Shown here: in pieces, positions 25,022 through 34,124 of the stretch
How positions within the stretch are numbered: the first letter of the stretch is position 1
How the letters are laid out: the number at the start of each line of letters is the position of its first letter
Origin: Pseudomonadota bacterium
Lineage (GTDB): Bacteria; Pseudomonadota; Gammaproteobacteria; Pseudomonadales; Oleiphilaceae
Reading direction: 5' to 3'
DNA length: 39,715 nt
Assembly: GCA_002747395.1 (NCBI GenBank)
Contig: PDPE01000011.1
Coordinates: forward strand, 1 to 39,715
Notes under the pieces: model-generated
The model's input: only the letters and a program-made list of their open reading frames with translations
Databases searched by the model: none
Told to the model about the DNA's origin: nothing
Made by a program: the position numbers and the translations under genes

Positions 25022-26914
25022 TCATGCATCAGGGGCGCTGTCATCAGCATCAAGCAATCCGGGGTTCAGGTCTAACAACCAGGCATCAAACATTTTTCTT
25101 GCCACAGGAGCAGCCGTCGTGCTTCCACCCCCGCCATTTTCAACTATCACAGCAACGGCAATTTTCGGGTTGACCGAAGGAGCAAACCCGATAAAAAGGG
25201 CATGATCCCTGTGCCGTTCATCCAACGCATCCGCATCGTATTCTTCGCCCTGCTTGATGCCTACTACCTGCGCCGTACCTGTTTTACCGGCAAACCGATA
25301 CACAGAGTCCCTGCCACTTGCGCGGGCTGTGCCCCGTTTGCCGTGCATGACTTCTTCCATCGCCGAAATCACGTAGTTCCAGTCATCGGGATTTTTTACT
25401 TTGATGTCTTCCGGGGGCGGTGGAATATTCAAAGGCAGGCTATCCCCGTTTTCGTCCGTGATATGCTTCACCAGCCTCGGCCGCACCCATTTGCCTCTGT
25501 TTGCCAGCACTGCCGTTGCAGTAGCCAGCTGCATGGGGGTGGCCAACATAAATCCCTGACCAATCCCCATATTCAGAGAATCTCCGGGAAACCAGGGGAG
25601 CCTTTTTTTCGCCCTTTTCCAGGCGCGGGATGGCAAAATGCCCCCTCTTGCCTCCTTGATATCGGCCACATTGACAGTTCCAAAACCGAACTTGCCAAGG
25701 TATTGGTGCATATTGTCCACACCCATTTTAAAGGCCAAATCATAAAAATAAACATCACAGGATTGCGTTATCGAATCGAAAAGATCAACTTCACCGTGCC
25801 CCCATCTTTTCCAATCCCGGTACAACCGCTTGTTACCTCTGATTCGATAAAAACCCGGATCCCAGATTTTTGTCGTCCGGGTCACGGTTCCTGTATCAAG
25901 GCCAGCCAGACCAACAATAGGCTTGATGGTAGAGCCGGGCGGATAGCCTCCCCGGATGGCTCGATTGAACAACGGGATATCAGGTGAATCACGAAGTTCC
26001 GAGTAGCTTTTCGCATCTATGCCGGTAACAAACAGGTTGGGGTTAAACGATGGCGTGCTGACCAGGGCAATCACCCCTCCCGTTTCCGGCTCAATGGCAA
26101 CAACAGCACCACGCCTGCCTGCCAGCGCTTCCTCACCCGCTTTTTGCAACCGGCTGTCAACATGAAGCACAATGTCAGCACCGGGCACCGGGTCAAGTCG
26201 CTCCAAAACCCGCAGCACCCGCCCCCGGGCGTTGGTCTCGACATTTTGGTACCCTACGGTTCCATGCAAGATATCTTCATAAAACTTTTCAACGCCCAGT
26301 TTGCCAATATAATTGGTACCGGAATAATTGGCCGCATTTACTTTTTTCAGTTCTTCCTCGTTGATACGGGCAACATAACCGAGCAAATGTGCCATTGTTT
26401 CCGACATGGGATAATGACGAACCAGCTCTGCCTCCACCTCGACGCCAGGGAAACGATGGCGATCTACCGATAGCCTGGCGATTTCCTCTTCATTCAGCTT
26501 TACCTTGATGGCAACAGACTCATAAGGCTTGCGACGTTCATCCAGCCTTTGCCGAAAGCCTTCAATGTCTTCATCCGAAAGCGCGATAATCTGGCCCAAC
26601 TCCTGGAGCAGCCCGTCAATATCCTTTGGTGCTCGCTCTTTAACCAGAGTGACGCTGTAAACAGGGCGATTATCGGCCATCAATACACCCCGGGAGTCGT
26701 AAATCAACCCCCTGGTAGGTGCGATGGATTGAAGCTGCATTCGGTTTTTGTCTGACAGGGTTTGATAAACGGCGTATTCGACTACCTGTAAATGATACAG
26801 TCGCGCAAAAAGTGCGGCAGCAAGTACAACCACAAATATTCCTGCGACAATCGCCCGATTCGTAAACAGCTGCTTCTCTTTTTGTGGATCTTTCAGCGTC
26901 CTGGCTTTAACCAA
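25022..26914 (-). CDS. mrdA: Penicillin-binding protein 2 (elongasome transpeptidase)
   Basis: This 630-residue class B PBP cross-links lateral-wall peptidoglycan with RodA. A membrane anchor lies at about residues 20-45, followed by the dimerisation/pedestal domain and the transpeptidase domain. SxxK is in PPGSTIKPIVG (Ser328/Lys331), the second motif is QSCDVYFYD, and the third is FAGKTGTAQ. An in-frame TAA directly precedes the TTG at 26914, and no ATG occurs before the membrane anchor. TTG is therefore the probable start, with a weak AGAAGAG ribosome-binding site. The gene follows rlmH by 21 bp. Confidence 0.97.
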   Translation of the reverse strand: MVKARTLKDPQKEKQLFTNRAIVAGIFVVVLAAALFARLYHLQVVEYAVYQTLSDKNRMQLQSIAPTRGLIYDSRGVLMADNRPVYSVTLVKERAPKDIDGLLQELGQIIALSDEDIEGFRQRLDERRKPYESVAIKVKLNEEEIARLSVDRHRFPGVEVEAELVRHYPMSETMAHLLGYVARINEEELKKVNAANYSGTNYIGKLGVEKFYEDILHGTVGYQNVETNARGRVLRVLERLDPVPGADIVLHVDSRLQKAGEEALAGRRGAVVAIEPETGGVIALVSTPSFNPNLFVTGIDAKSYSELRDSPDIPLFNRAIRGGYPPGSTIKPIVGLAGLDTGTVTRTTKIWDPGFYRIRGNKRLYRDWKRWGHGEVDLFDSITQSCDVYFYDLAFKMGVDNMHQYLGKFGFGTVNVADIKEARGGILPSRAWKRAKKRLPWFPGDSLNMGIGQGFMLATPMQLATATAVLANRGKWVRPRLVKHITDENGDSLPLNIPPPPEDIKVKNPDDWNYVISAMEEVMHGKRGTARASGRDSVYRFAGKTGTAQVVGIKQGEEYDADALDERHRDHALFIGFAPSVNPKIAVAVIVENGGGGSTTAAPVARKMFDAWLLDLNPGLLDADDSAPDA

Positions 26915-26935
26915 TTAACTATGCTCTTCTCGTAA

Positions 26936-27406
26936 TCAGGCCCGGTGATAAGGGTGATTGGCGTTGATGCTCCACGCTCTGTAAATCTGCTCTGCCAGCA
27001 TAATCCGAACCAGCGGATGTGGCAACGTGAGGCTGGACAAGGACCATTTAAGATTTGCACGTGCCTTGCATTCGGGCGCATTACCATCAGGCCCGCCCAC
27101 CAGAAGGCAAACATCCCGGCCTTCCATTTGCCAGTTTCCCAGGCGGTCGGCCAACTGTTCCGTCGTCATGGGTTTGCCATCCACTTCGAGTGCGACGACA
27201 AGGTCATCCGGCTTCACCTGCTCCATCATTGCCTTGCCTTCCTGACGAATTGCACGCTCTATATCCGGGTTTTTGCCCCGTTTGCCCAAAGCAATTTCTA
27301 TCAGTTGCACCTTCAGCTCCGGCGGCATTCGCTTGCTGTATTCATCAAAACCATCGCAAACCCAGCGAGGCATCCTTCCGCCCACTGCAATAATTTTAAG
27401 TTTCAT
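26936..27406 (-). CDS. rlmH: 23S rRNA pseudouridine-1915 N3-methyltransferase RlmH
   Basis: This SPOUT-class methyltransferase modifies pseudouridine 1915 of 23S rRNA. The ATG at 27406 gives the standard 156 residues (MKLKIIAVGGRMP); the frame is open five codons further. Family signatures are LVGGPDGNAPECKARA, LSLSSLTLPHPLVR-like SLSSLTLPHPLVRIMLAEQ, and the C-terminal YRAWSINANHPYHRA. It lies between rsfS and mrdA as in Pseudomonas and E. coli. The gap to rsfS is unusually long, about 200 bp. Confidence 0.97.
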   Translation of the reverse strand: MKLKIIAVGGRMPRWVCDGFDEYSKRMPPELKVQLIEIALGKRGKNPDIERAIRQEGKAMMEQVKPDDLVVALEVDGKPMTTEQLADRLGNWQMEGRDVCLLVGGPDGNAPECKARANLKWSLSSLTLPHPLVRIMLAEQIYRAWSINANHPYHRA

Positions 27407-27606
27407 AATCGGCGAACCCAATCAAAAAGGCAACTCGCACACCGGTTGCAATAAAATGAAAACACGAGCAACGGTGGATATTGATTTTTCACACCTGTGC
27501 AGGATGACTGGTACAGCTGTTTTTTTGTTGCTCTGTTTTGTGACACCGTTTTTTGGTGGTGCTTTTTTTAGCAACACGGTTTTATTGATGCTGTATTCCA
27601 GTGCCG
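27407..27606. other. T-rich spacer between rsfS and rlmH
   Basis: This 200-bp gap is strikingly T-rich on the plus strand from about 27515 to 27585. Runs of four to seven T recur every 14-16 bp, and an inverted pair GTTGCT (27527-27532) / AGCAAC (27570-27575) flanks part of it. It looks like a decayed array of short repeats. In the minus direction it lies just upstream of rlmH and could carry a promoter with A-tracts. No gene is visible. Confidence 0.4.
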
Positions 27607-27972
27607 CTATTTTGCAGCAATCTGGTCAATACTGATGACATCGGCTTCCGGGGCGTCTCGCCAAAACCGCTCCAGGTCGTAAAATTCACGAGCCGCGGGC
27701 ATCATCACATGCACAACAATATCCCCCAGATCAACCAGAATCCAGTCACTCCCGCCAGCCCCTTCCGAACCGGTGGGAGGAACTCCCTTCTCTTTCGCCT
27801 CCGTAATCACATTTTGCGCAAGTGAGGCAATATGCCGCTTTGACGTCCCGCTGGCGATAATCATATAGTCGGTAACACTGGTTTTATCTCTGACATCAAT
27901 GACACTGATATCCTTCCCTTTCAGGTCATTCAGCGCATCAAGGATGACGGCTTTCAATTCTTCAGTTTGCAT
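27607..27972 (-). CDS. rsfS: Ribosomal silencing factor RsfS
   Basis: The protein is 121 residues, of the Iojap/RsfS family. It binds ribosomal protein L14 and blocks subunit joining in starvation. Characteristic segments are [36 protein letters not shown] and [11 protein letters not shown]. The ATG at 27972 gives the expected N-terminus. It lies 193 bp after nadD with no gene between; in most relatives this distance is short. Confidence 0.97.
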   Translation of the reverse strand: MQTEELKAVILDALNDLKGKDISVIDVRDKTSVTDYMIIASGTSKRHIASLAQNVITEAKEKGVPPTGSEGAGGSDWILVDLGDIVVHVMMPAAREFYDLERFWRDAPEADVISIDQIAAK

Positions 27973-28165
27973 AATCAGGCATCTTCTTCCTTTTTGGCTT
28001 CATAGAGAATCCGTATGAAACCCGCAAGGATAGAAACAGTTTTCCCCCTTCAGTGGTTTGGTTGGACACGGATACAGGCGACAGTTTAAACCTTGTACAC
28101 ACAGATTTGTACTCTCTTTTTTGTCGTTCGAACAAAATCAACGCCACCCCGATAGCCAGGGGCAA

Positions 28166-28852
28166 TCAGGCGGCGCCATAGAGAGATTGATCGAGAATAA
28201 ATCGTATGACGACATCAGGCAACAAGTAGCGAGGTGAGCGACCCTGTGCGAATGCCTGCCGAATCTGGCTGCTTGAAATCGCCATTTGTGTGGTCTCAAC
28301 AAAAATCACCGACCCGCTTGCCTGCACCCCGGAAATATCCGGGCCGAAAATCAATGGAATACCATGAAGTTCAAGCTGGTCAAATATCCGGGATGAGCGA
28401 TCCAGTTTCCATCCGGGGCGATGAAACACTACAAGATTGGCCAAGGTCAGTACGGTTCGCCAATCCTTCCAGCGATCAAAACCGAGAAACGTATCGGCCC
28501 CCATCAGAAGCCCGACAGGAGATCGTTCTCCCGTTCCCTGCCCCATCAAATCCTGCCTCATGCCCTTCAGTGTATCGACCGTGTAGGAATCCCCTGCCCG
28601 ATCAAGCTCACGACCATCCGCAATCAAACCGGTTTGACCGGCCAGCGCCAGCTCCAGCATTTCAAGACGTTGGTTGGCTGTTGCTCCCGGCACCTTGCCA
28701 TGAACCGGGTCATGGCAAGGCATAAGATGAACATACTCGATTGCCAGCAGCTCTTTTACTTCAAGCGCAGTTCGCAAATGACCAAAATGAACGGGGTCAA
28801 AAGTCCCGCCCATAACAAGATGCCAGCCCAATTCAGGTTCGGATATGACCAT
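28166..28852 (-). CDS. nadD: Nicotinate-nucleotide adenylyltransferase
   Basis: The enzyme makes nicotinic acid adenine dinucleotide in NAD synthesis. The ATG at 28852 gives 228 residues; the frame is open four codons further, to a TTG. It shows the nucleotidyltransferase HxGH-type motif [13 protein letters not shown] near residue 15 and the C-terminal [10 protein letters not shown]. It overlaps the end of proA by 20 bp, so the two are probably translated together. Confidence 0.96.
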   Translation of the reverse strand: MVISEPELGWHLVMGGTFDPVHFGHLRTALEVKELLAIEYVHLMPCHDPVHGKVPGATANQRLEMLELALAGQTGLIADGRELDRAGDSYTVDTLKGMRQDLMGQGTGERSPVGLLMGADTFLGFDRWKDWRTVLTLANLVVFHRPGWKLDRSSRIFDQLELHGIPLIFGPDISGVQASGSVIFVETTQMAISSSQIRQAFAQGRSPRYLLPDVVIRFILDQSLYGAA

Positions 28853-30089
28853 CGCCAAATACAATATATTTTTGAGAGGTCAAACCATCCAGGCCAACCG
28901 GCCCGCGAGCATGTATTTTGTCTGTGGATATGCCGATTTCGGCACCCAGGCCATACTCAAAACCATCAGCAAAACGGGTCGATGCGTTGATCATAACCGA
29001 ACTGGAGTCAACTTCGGTAAGAAAACGGCGTGCTCTGGTGTAATTTTCCGAAACAATAGTGTCAGTGTGATGAGAACCGTATCGATTGATATGTTCAATG
29101 GCCTGCTCCATCGTATCCACCATCCTGACAGACAGTATTGGTGCCAGATACTCCTCCGACCAGTCATCCTCGGTGGCAGGCAATACAGTCTCTTGCAACT
29201 GCTGCACACGCTCACAGCCGCGAATTTCAACCCCTTCCTGCTGATATCGGGCAAACAGTTCCGGCAACACCTGATCAGCCGCGTCCACATGAACAAGCAA
29301 CGTTTCCATCGTATTGCAGGTGCCGTAGCGTTGGGTTTTCGAGTTGAACGCAACCTTGATGGCTTTTTGAGGATCCGCCTGACTGTCAATATACACGTGG
29401 CAAATGCCATCCAGATGTTTTATCACAGGCACTTTTGCTTCATTGCTGATACGCTCGATCAGCCCTTTGCCACCCCTGGGCACAATCACATCCACGAAAT
29501 CGGGCATGGTAATCAACTGCCCCACAGCAGCACGGTCGGTGGTTTTTATTACCTGAACCGCGTTTGCGGGCAAACCGGCCTTTGCGAGCCCGACTGAAAT
29601 ACACTCTGCAACAGCCTGGTTAGACGAAATGGCCTCGGAACCACCCCTCAATATGGTTGCATTGCCGGATTTCAGGCAAAGACTGGCTGCCTCCACCGTG
29701 ACATTGGGCCGCGACTCGTAAATGATACCGATTACTCCCAGGGGCACACGCATTTTACCTACCTGGATACCCGATGGCCGGTACGACATGTCGGTTATTT
29801 CACCCACCGGGTCAGGCAGGGCTGCCACTTGCCTGAGACCTTCTATCATGGTATCAATCCGGGCATCAGTCAGCTCCAGACGATCCAGCATGGCAGAATC
29901 GAGGCCGCTCTCTCTGCCTTTGGCCAGGTCCTGTTGATTTGCCTTGTGCAGACTTTGACGGGAGACCTCGATAGCATCTGCGATTGCCAGCATCGCGCTG
30001 TTTTTTTGAGCTGTCGTAGCCTTGACGATTTCGTTGGCCGCAGCTCGCGCATTCCGGCCAACTTCCAGCATATATTGTTCAAGTTCCAT
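28833..30089 (-). CDS. proA: Gamma-glutamyl phosphate reductase
   Basis: ProA is the second enzyme of proline synthesis, reducing gamma-glutamyl phosphate to glutamate semialdehyde with NADPH. Its 418 residues contain [34 protein letters not shown], and the catalytic Cys block [13 protein letters not shown]. The end carries [19 protein letters not shown] and [15 protein letters not shown]. It is the first gene of the minus-strand cluster. Upstream is a 408-bp gap with a 20-bp tandem repeat starting just 5 bp before its start codon. Confidence 0.97.
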   Translation of the reverse strand: MELEQYMLEVGRNARAAANEIVKATTAQKNSAMLAIADAIEVSRQSLHKANQQDLAKGRESGLDSAMLDRLELTDARIDTMIEGLRQVAALPDPVGEITDMSYRPSGIQVGKMRVPLGVIGIIYESRPNVTVEAASLCLKSGNATILRGGSEAISSNQAVAECISVGLAKAGLPANAVQVIKTTDRAAVGQLITMPDFVDVIVPRGGKGLIERISNEAKVPVIKHLDGICHVYIDSQADPQKAIKVAFNSKTQRYGTCNTMETLLVHVDAADQVLPELFARYQQEGVEIRGCERVQQLQETVLPATEDDWSEEYLAPILSVRMVDTMEQAIEHINRYGSHHTDTIVSENYTRARRFLTEVDSSSVMINASTRFADGFEYGLGAEIGISTDKIHARGPVGLDGLTSQKYIVFGDGHIRT

Positions 30090-30497
30090 ATTGTTCAGGC
30101 TCCACTACGGTTATTCAGATTCCACTATGGATATTCAGGGTCCACTATGGCTGTTCAGGTTGGAGCTTCCTTTCTGTTCCGTCCCCGATGGTCAGCCTTT
30201 CAGCAAGGCTGAAAAGACCGAGTATATCCGTTGTCAAGGGTGATCAAAAGCAAAGATATTGGGAAATACACAAATAAAGCTGGCCAACCCGGGGTATGTT
30301 CAGCTACATTTACCAATAATCTCAAGGAGATAGGGTTGGTATATACACACGAGCCCGGTTCGTTTCCTGTCTGAAACGGCCGAACACGACTTCCTGTCTT
30401 CATTTACAGCGAAGACCTGAAGCGGTTTTTACCAAAGGTCATGTTAGTATTATCAGCCAAACTGTTTTTTCTTAACTGCCTGTGTTCCTGACTGCTT
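30090..30497. other. Divergent intergenic region with tandem repeat and small hairpins
   Basis: This 408-bp region lies between divergent proA and the degenerate-GGDEF operon, so promoters for both are expected. It holds a three-copy 20-bp tandem repeat next to proA. Two hairpins lie nearby: CGTTTC/GAAACG (30361-30378) and GTCTTC/GAAGAC (30396-30416). No promoter pair could be assigned with confidence. Confidence 0.4.
30094..30153 (+). repeat. Tandem repeat, 20-bp unit x3, upstream of proA
   Basis: Units at 30094-30113, 30114-30133 and 30134-30153 share TTCAG and TCCACTA-GG cores with three to five differences. A truncated fourth copy starts at 30154. The array lies in the proA leader, immediately before the start codon and probably over its ribosome-binding site region. 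Confidence 0.88.
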
Positions 30498-31523
30498 ATG
30501 CTTCAAACAGAAATTGACCAGGGCCTCCGCAGAAACATCTGTTTCGGCGCGGCTGTCTCCTCAGCGCTATTGGCCTTGACAGGGCTGGCCACTCATCATT
30601 ACGAACCCGCGGTCATCGCCTTTCTGTTTTCCTTTTTCATTGTATTGATGGCCGGGCTCCAGAACAACCCGGCTCATGCGAGATACCTGAACATTTGTTC
30701 CCTCGCACTGATCGGGTTCCTGGCTGTCGTGACACTGTCCAGCCCATTTGTTCCCGGCGCACTGGCCGAACACTGGAGTTACATTTTTCCGGTTATTGTA
30801 TTCTTCATGTTACCAGTCAAAGCGGCGCTTGTTGTGGCAGTGGTACACGCCCTGGCACTGACACTTCTGACGATCACTTACCATTCCGGCCCTGCCAGGC
30901 CGCAACTTTTGATTAATTATTTCTTTTGCCTCCTTCTTTCCTGTGCATTTGTTTATTTGAGAGAAGAAAGAGAAAAGCAGCTGAAACCGTTACGAAAAAC
31001 CGACAATCTGACTCAGGCTTCCGTGCTTGAGCACCTGGATACCGACCTGACAAGGGAAATACAAAGAAGTGAACGGGAAGGCTCGGATCTGTGTGTCCTG
31101 GCCCTGGCCATTGACCAGAGCACCATCGCACTGAGGGAAGACGTAGATATCGCCAGCCTGTTGCGCCTGCTTGGAAGAATTCTGCACAAAAACCTTCGAC
31201 TGTTTGATAACTACTATCGATACCAGGGCGAACAGTTCCTCATTGTTTTACCCCATACCAACACGCCTGATGCGATCAAAAAAGCTGAAAGCCTGCGTCT
31301 GAACTGCAAAAAAAACCTGAATTCGGGCAGTGAAAGCATTACCGTATCAATAGGCGTGGCCGGATTGAATGTTGGTGATGATTCAGACAGCTTGCAAACA
31401 AGAGCACTCAAAGCCTTGAGGCGGGCTCAAAGCCAGGGGACCAATCGAACCCAGTCATACCTGGACACCCCGACAACAGAAACCGGAACCGCCCCCGCAG
31501 ACAACCAGGAACAAAGACCATGA
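30498..31523 (+). CDS. Membrane protein with degenerate GGDEF domain (QGEQF)
   Basis: This 341-residue protein has about five to six membrane segments in residues 15-155 (LLALTGLATHHY, VIAFLFSFFIVLMAGL, ALVVAVVHALALTLLTI). A GGDEF-fold domain follows. The signature position reads QGEQF at residues 243-247 (in RYQGEQFLIVLPH), so the first Gly and the fourth-position Glu are replaced. The upstream helix also departs from the DxxxFKxxND pattern. The domain is probably non-catalytic or weak, perhaps a GTP or c-di-GMP sensor. Its stop overlaps the next gene's start (ATGA). The start ATG has no clear ribosome-binding site. Confidence 0.85.
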   Translation: MLQTEIDQGLRRNICFGAAVSSALLALTGLATHHYEPAVIAFLFSFFIVLMAGLQNNPAHARYLNICSLALIGFLAVVTLSSPFVPGALAEHWSYIFPVIVFFMLPVKAALVVAVVHALALTLLTITYHSGPARPQLLINYFFCLLLSCAFVYLREEREKQLKPLRKTDNLTQASVLEHLDTDLTREIQRSEREGSDLCVLALAIDQSTIALREDVDIASLLRLLGRILHKNLRLFDNYYRYQGEQFLIVLPHTNTPDAIKKAESLRLNCKKNLNSGSESITVSIGVAGLNVGDDSDSLQTRALKALRRAQSQGTNRTQSYLDTPTTETGTAPADNQEQRP

Positions 31524-32518
31524 CCGAAAGCCAGATCAGAGCCAGAACCCGCTCTGCCATCTATGCTGGTGCCACTGTGCTCATGGTCGCACTCACGCTT
31601 TTAAATTATCGCTACGGCCTGTTCAACCTGTTCTACACTGCGGCGGTTTTCATACCCATTTTCGCGTTCGGTACCATTTTTTCCCTCATTCAGCTGAAAT
31701 ATCAACTGAAAGAGACCGGGCACGAAATCATTCTTACCCTGACTGTTGTCCTCATTGCCCTTCGTATTAACCAGGGTTACGCCGAGACCCAGCACTGGCT
31801 CTACCCGCTTGGTTTAATGAGCTTCATGGTATTGTCACTGCGATCTGCCTATCTGTTCAACGCGATAATCCTTGTCTTGATTTCCCTGCTGATAGTCATC
31901 GTTGAAGATACCTACTCCGGGATGCGATTCTTCACAAGCTACCTTCTGCTAACCAGTGTTTCCGGCATGTTTGCCTACCTGCACCATCACAAAACCCAGT
32001 CTCTGGTTGAACTCACCATTACCGATGCGCTCACCGGTGTCTACAATATGAAATACTTCGAAGACATGCTCGCCAAAGAGGTTTGTCGAGCCCAATCAAC
32101 CGGGCACCCGTTGTCCATCATTTCACTGAAAGTTGATTTTCTCGAAGAGACCAAGTCCCTGCACGGGCAACTGGCATGTAACGAAGTGACAACCGAGTTG
32201 GGCCATGCATTGAAAACAATAATCCGGGCCGGCGACACGCCTTACTATAGCAACGAAGAGACGTTTTATTTACTGCTTCCCTTCACCCCGGCAGAGGGGG
32301 TTCTGGTTATAGCAGAGCGTATCAGGCGCAGCATTGAAGAAACGGTTTGGACAACCCTTGACTCCATCACCGTTTGTATTGGCTCGGCAACGCTAACTCC
32401 TGACAAAAACCACCCCGAACAACAGGAGAGCGCAGACTCTCTTTTGAGCAAGGCCGAAAAAGCACGAGAAGAAGCTCGCAAAAAAGGCCACAACCGCATA
32501 CATCACAGTGACACATGA
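31520..32518 (+). CDS. Membrane protein with strongly degenerate GGDEF domain (NEETF)
   Basis: This 332-residue paralogue of the preceding protein has about five to six membrane segments in residues 12-150. A GGDEF-like domain begins with LTITDALTGVYNMKYFEDML, which keeps the usual DxLTGxxN pattern. The signature position is NEETF at residues 245-249, in YYSNEETFYLLLPF. Both glycines are lost, so cyclase activity is unlikely. It overlaps the genes on both sides by 4 bp (ATGA at 31520 and at 32515), so the three products are translationally coupled and may form a complex or act in sequence. Confidence 0.85.
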   Translation: MTESQIRARTRSAIYAGATVLMVALTLLNYRYGLFNLFYTAAVFIPIFAFGTIFSLIQLKYQLKETGHEIILTLTVVLIALRINQGYAETQHWLYPLGLMSFMVLSLRSAYLFNAIILVLISLLIVIVEDTYSGMRFFTSYLLLTSVSGMFAYLHHHKTQSLVELTITDALTGVYNMKYFEDMLAKEVCRAQSTGHPLSIISLKVDFLEETKSLHGQLACNEVTTELGHALKTIIRAGDTPYYSNEETFYLLLPFTPAEGVLVIAERIRRSIEETVWTTLDSITVCIGSATLTPDKNHPEQQESADSLLSKAEKAREEARKKGHNRIHHSDT

Positions 32519-34041
32519 ACGAATACCTGCCATCAATTCAGGCGTGGCTTGAATCAAACCCGGGCTGGCTCGGGGCCGCAATTTTTATTATTGCCCTGAT
32601 GGAGTCCTTTGCTATCGCAGGCATTATAGTACCCGGCGTCGCTTTGCTTTTTGTCGCAGCAACACTTGCCGGCACGGGCGCGTTATCACTGCAAGGAGCT
32701 TTAACCCTCGCGTTCCTTGGCGCTGTTATCGGGGACGGAGCCAGTTACCTGATTGGTCATCATTTCAAGCAGCAAATCCGCTCTGTCTGGCCCTTTAACC
32801 GCTACCCGAAAGTTCTGGCCGCCGGCGAAGCTTTTTTCAACAGGCACGGGGGAAAGAGTATTGTGCTTGGCCGCTTTATCGGCCCGGTAAGACCGGTCAT
32901 TCCCCTTATCGCCGGCACACTTGATATGGGGAAGGCAAAATACTTCACATTTAACCTGCTGTCCGCTTTGGCGTGGGCACCCTGCTATATTCTTCCCGGC
33001 TACATGGTTGGAGCCTCTTTGCAGAGCGACGCGAACCTCCCGCCACATTTTTGGTGGGTAACGGGCGGAGCCGCCACTTTTTTATGTTTCCTCTATTGGC
33101 TGTTTATCCAGACCCATAGTTACTTTAGTGAAGAGAGCCCCGCATATCTCGGAATAAAACGCGCAATGCGGAAATATCAACGATCTCAAGTCTGGCGACT
33201 TTTCAGCAATGGCCGACCTCTTCAGGAAACAGGAGAGTTTCCTCTGAATTCACTGGTTGCAACTGCGGGCGCACTGGCACTTTTTGCCATACTTGCCACC
33301 GTCTCGACCTCGGGGCTATTTGATACCTTCAACCACCAGACGGCCCGGTTTTTCAGCGAAACGCGATTGTCTCTTATCGACCCACTGTTTGTTTTTGTCA
33401 CGCTTCTCGGAGACCCCGATATCTTCTATTTCGGATTCATCATCTTCGTAACGGTGCTTACTTTCAAAGGGCACTATGCTGCAGCGATACATGTCGCCTG
33501 CGCCGGGCTGGCGACTGTGCTTTTAACGCATGGCCTGAAGGATCTGTTCGGTGTACCCAGGCCAGACATTGTGGTTGACCCGCCAGGCTCATTCGCCTTC
33601 CCCAGCGGCCATACCAGTGGCGCTACCGTGTTTTTTTGCCTGATGGCGAGCTTCGTTGCCCAGGAACTCCCGACCAACAAAAGGGGAGCCATTTATCTGG
33701 TGTCCGGCCTGCCTGTTTTATTGATTGCTGTCAGCCGGCTTTATCTGGAGGTGCATTGGCTAACTGATATTTTCGGTGGTTTTCTGCTGGGGATATTCAT
33801 CACCGGAGCCACCCGGTTTTCGTTCAGTCGATATGACCGTGAACCCGTCACGGTTGACCTCTCGGTCATCGGGGCGGCAGCCCTTTTTATCCTGCTTTCG
33901 GCAATTCATGTCAGCTCAAGCTTCGAACAGGCAATGGAAGACTACCGGGAAAAAGCTTCTGTTTCGGTTGCACTCCACGAAATGACCCGGCCTTTTCCGA
34001 CATATGATGAATTGCCGACGATCGGGTCTCGGGGCGAATAA
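32515..34041 (+). CDS. DedA-PAP2 phosphatase fusion membrane protein
   Basis: This 508-residue two-domain membrane protein has a DedA-type N-terminal half (about 1-200). That half includes a GRFIGPVRPVIPLIAGTLDM motif and ends in membrane segments. The C-terminal half (about 235-460) is a PAP2 acid phosphatase with all three motifs: KDLFGVPRPD, PSGHTSG, and SRLYLEVHWLTDIFGG. DedA proteins translocate polyprenyl or other phospholipids, and PAP2 enzymes dephosphorylate lipid phosphates or undecaprenyl pyrophosphate. A fusion fits lipid-carrier recycling across the inner membrane. It is coupled to two degenerate-GGDEF membrane proteins, which could regulate it; this is inference. Confidence 0.93.
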   Translation: MNEYLPSIQAWLESNPGWLGAAIFIIALMESFAIAGIIVPGVALLFVAATLAGTGALSLQGALTLAFLGAVIGDGASYLIGHHFKQQIRSVWPFNRYPKVLAAGEAFFNRHGGKSIVLGRFIGPVRPVIPLIAGTLDMGKAKYFTFNLLSALAWAPCYILPGYMVGASLQSDANLPPHFWWVTGGAATFLCFLYWLFIQTHSYFSEESPAYLGIKRAMRKYQRSQVWRLFSNGRPLQETGEFPLNSLVATAGALALFAILATVSTSGLFDTFNHQTARFFSETRLSLIDPLFVFVTLLGDPDIFYFGFIIFVTVLTFKGHYAAAIHVACAGLATVLLTHGLKDLFGVPRPDIVVDPPGSFAFPSGHTSGATVFFCLMASFVAQELPTNKRGAIYLVSGLPVLLIAVSRLYLEVHWLTDIFGGFLLGIFITGATRFSFSRYDREPVTVDLSVIGAAALFILLSAIHVSSSFEQAMEDYREKASVSVALHEMTRPFPTYDELPTIGSRGE

Positions 34042-34124
34042 ATTCATTGGCAACCTTTTTGGTGACAGCCTGTTTTTTACAAACCGGATAACGGCAGGTT
34101 CTTGCTGCCGCATGTTTGACCGGT
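34042..34124. terminator. Convergent gap with hairpins, possible bidirectional terminator
   Basis: Between the convergent DedA-PAP2 and thioesterase genes lie two hairpins. One is CGGCAG (34092-34097) / CTGCCG (34105-34110). The other, GTTTGA (34114-34119) / TCAAAC (34125-34130), overlaps the thioesterase stop. A six-T run precedes them on the plus strand. No hairpin is directly followed by a T-run, so the terminator call is weak. Confidence 0.3.

Noticed and set aside
27962..28165. 67-codon minus-strand ORF between nadD and rsfS
   Set aside because: It has a TTG start, no ribosome-binding site and no family resemblance. It overlaps the rsfS start and is probably just spacer.
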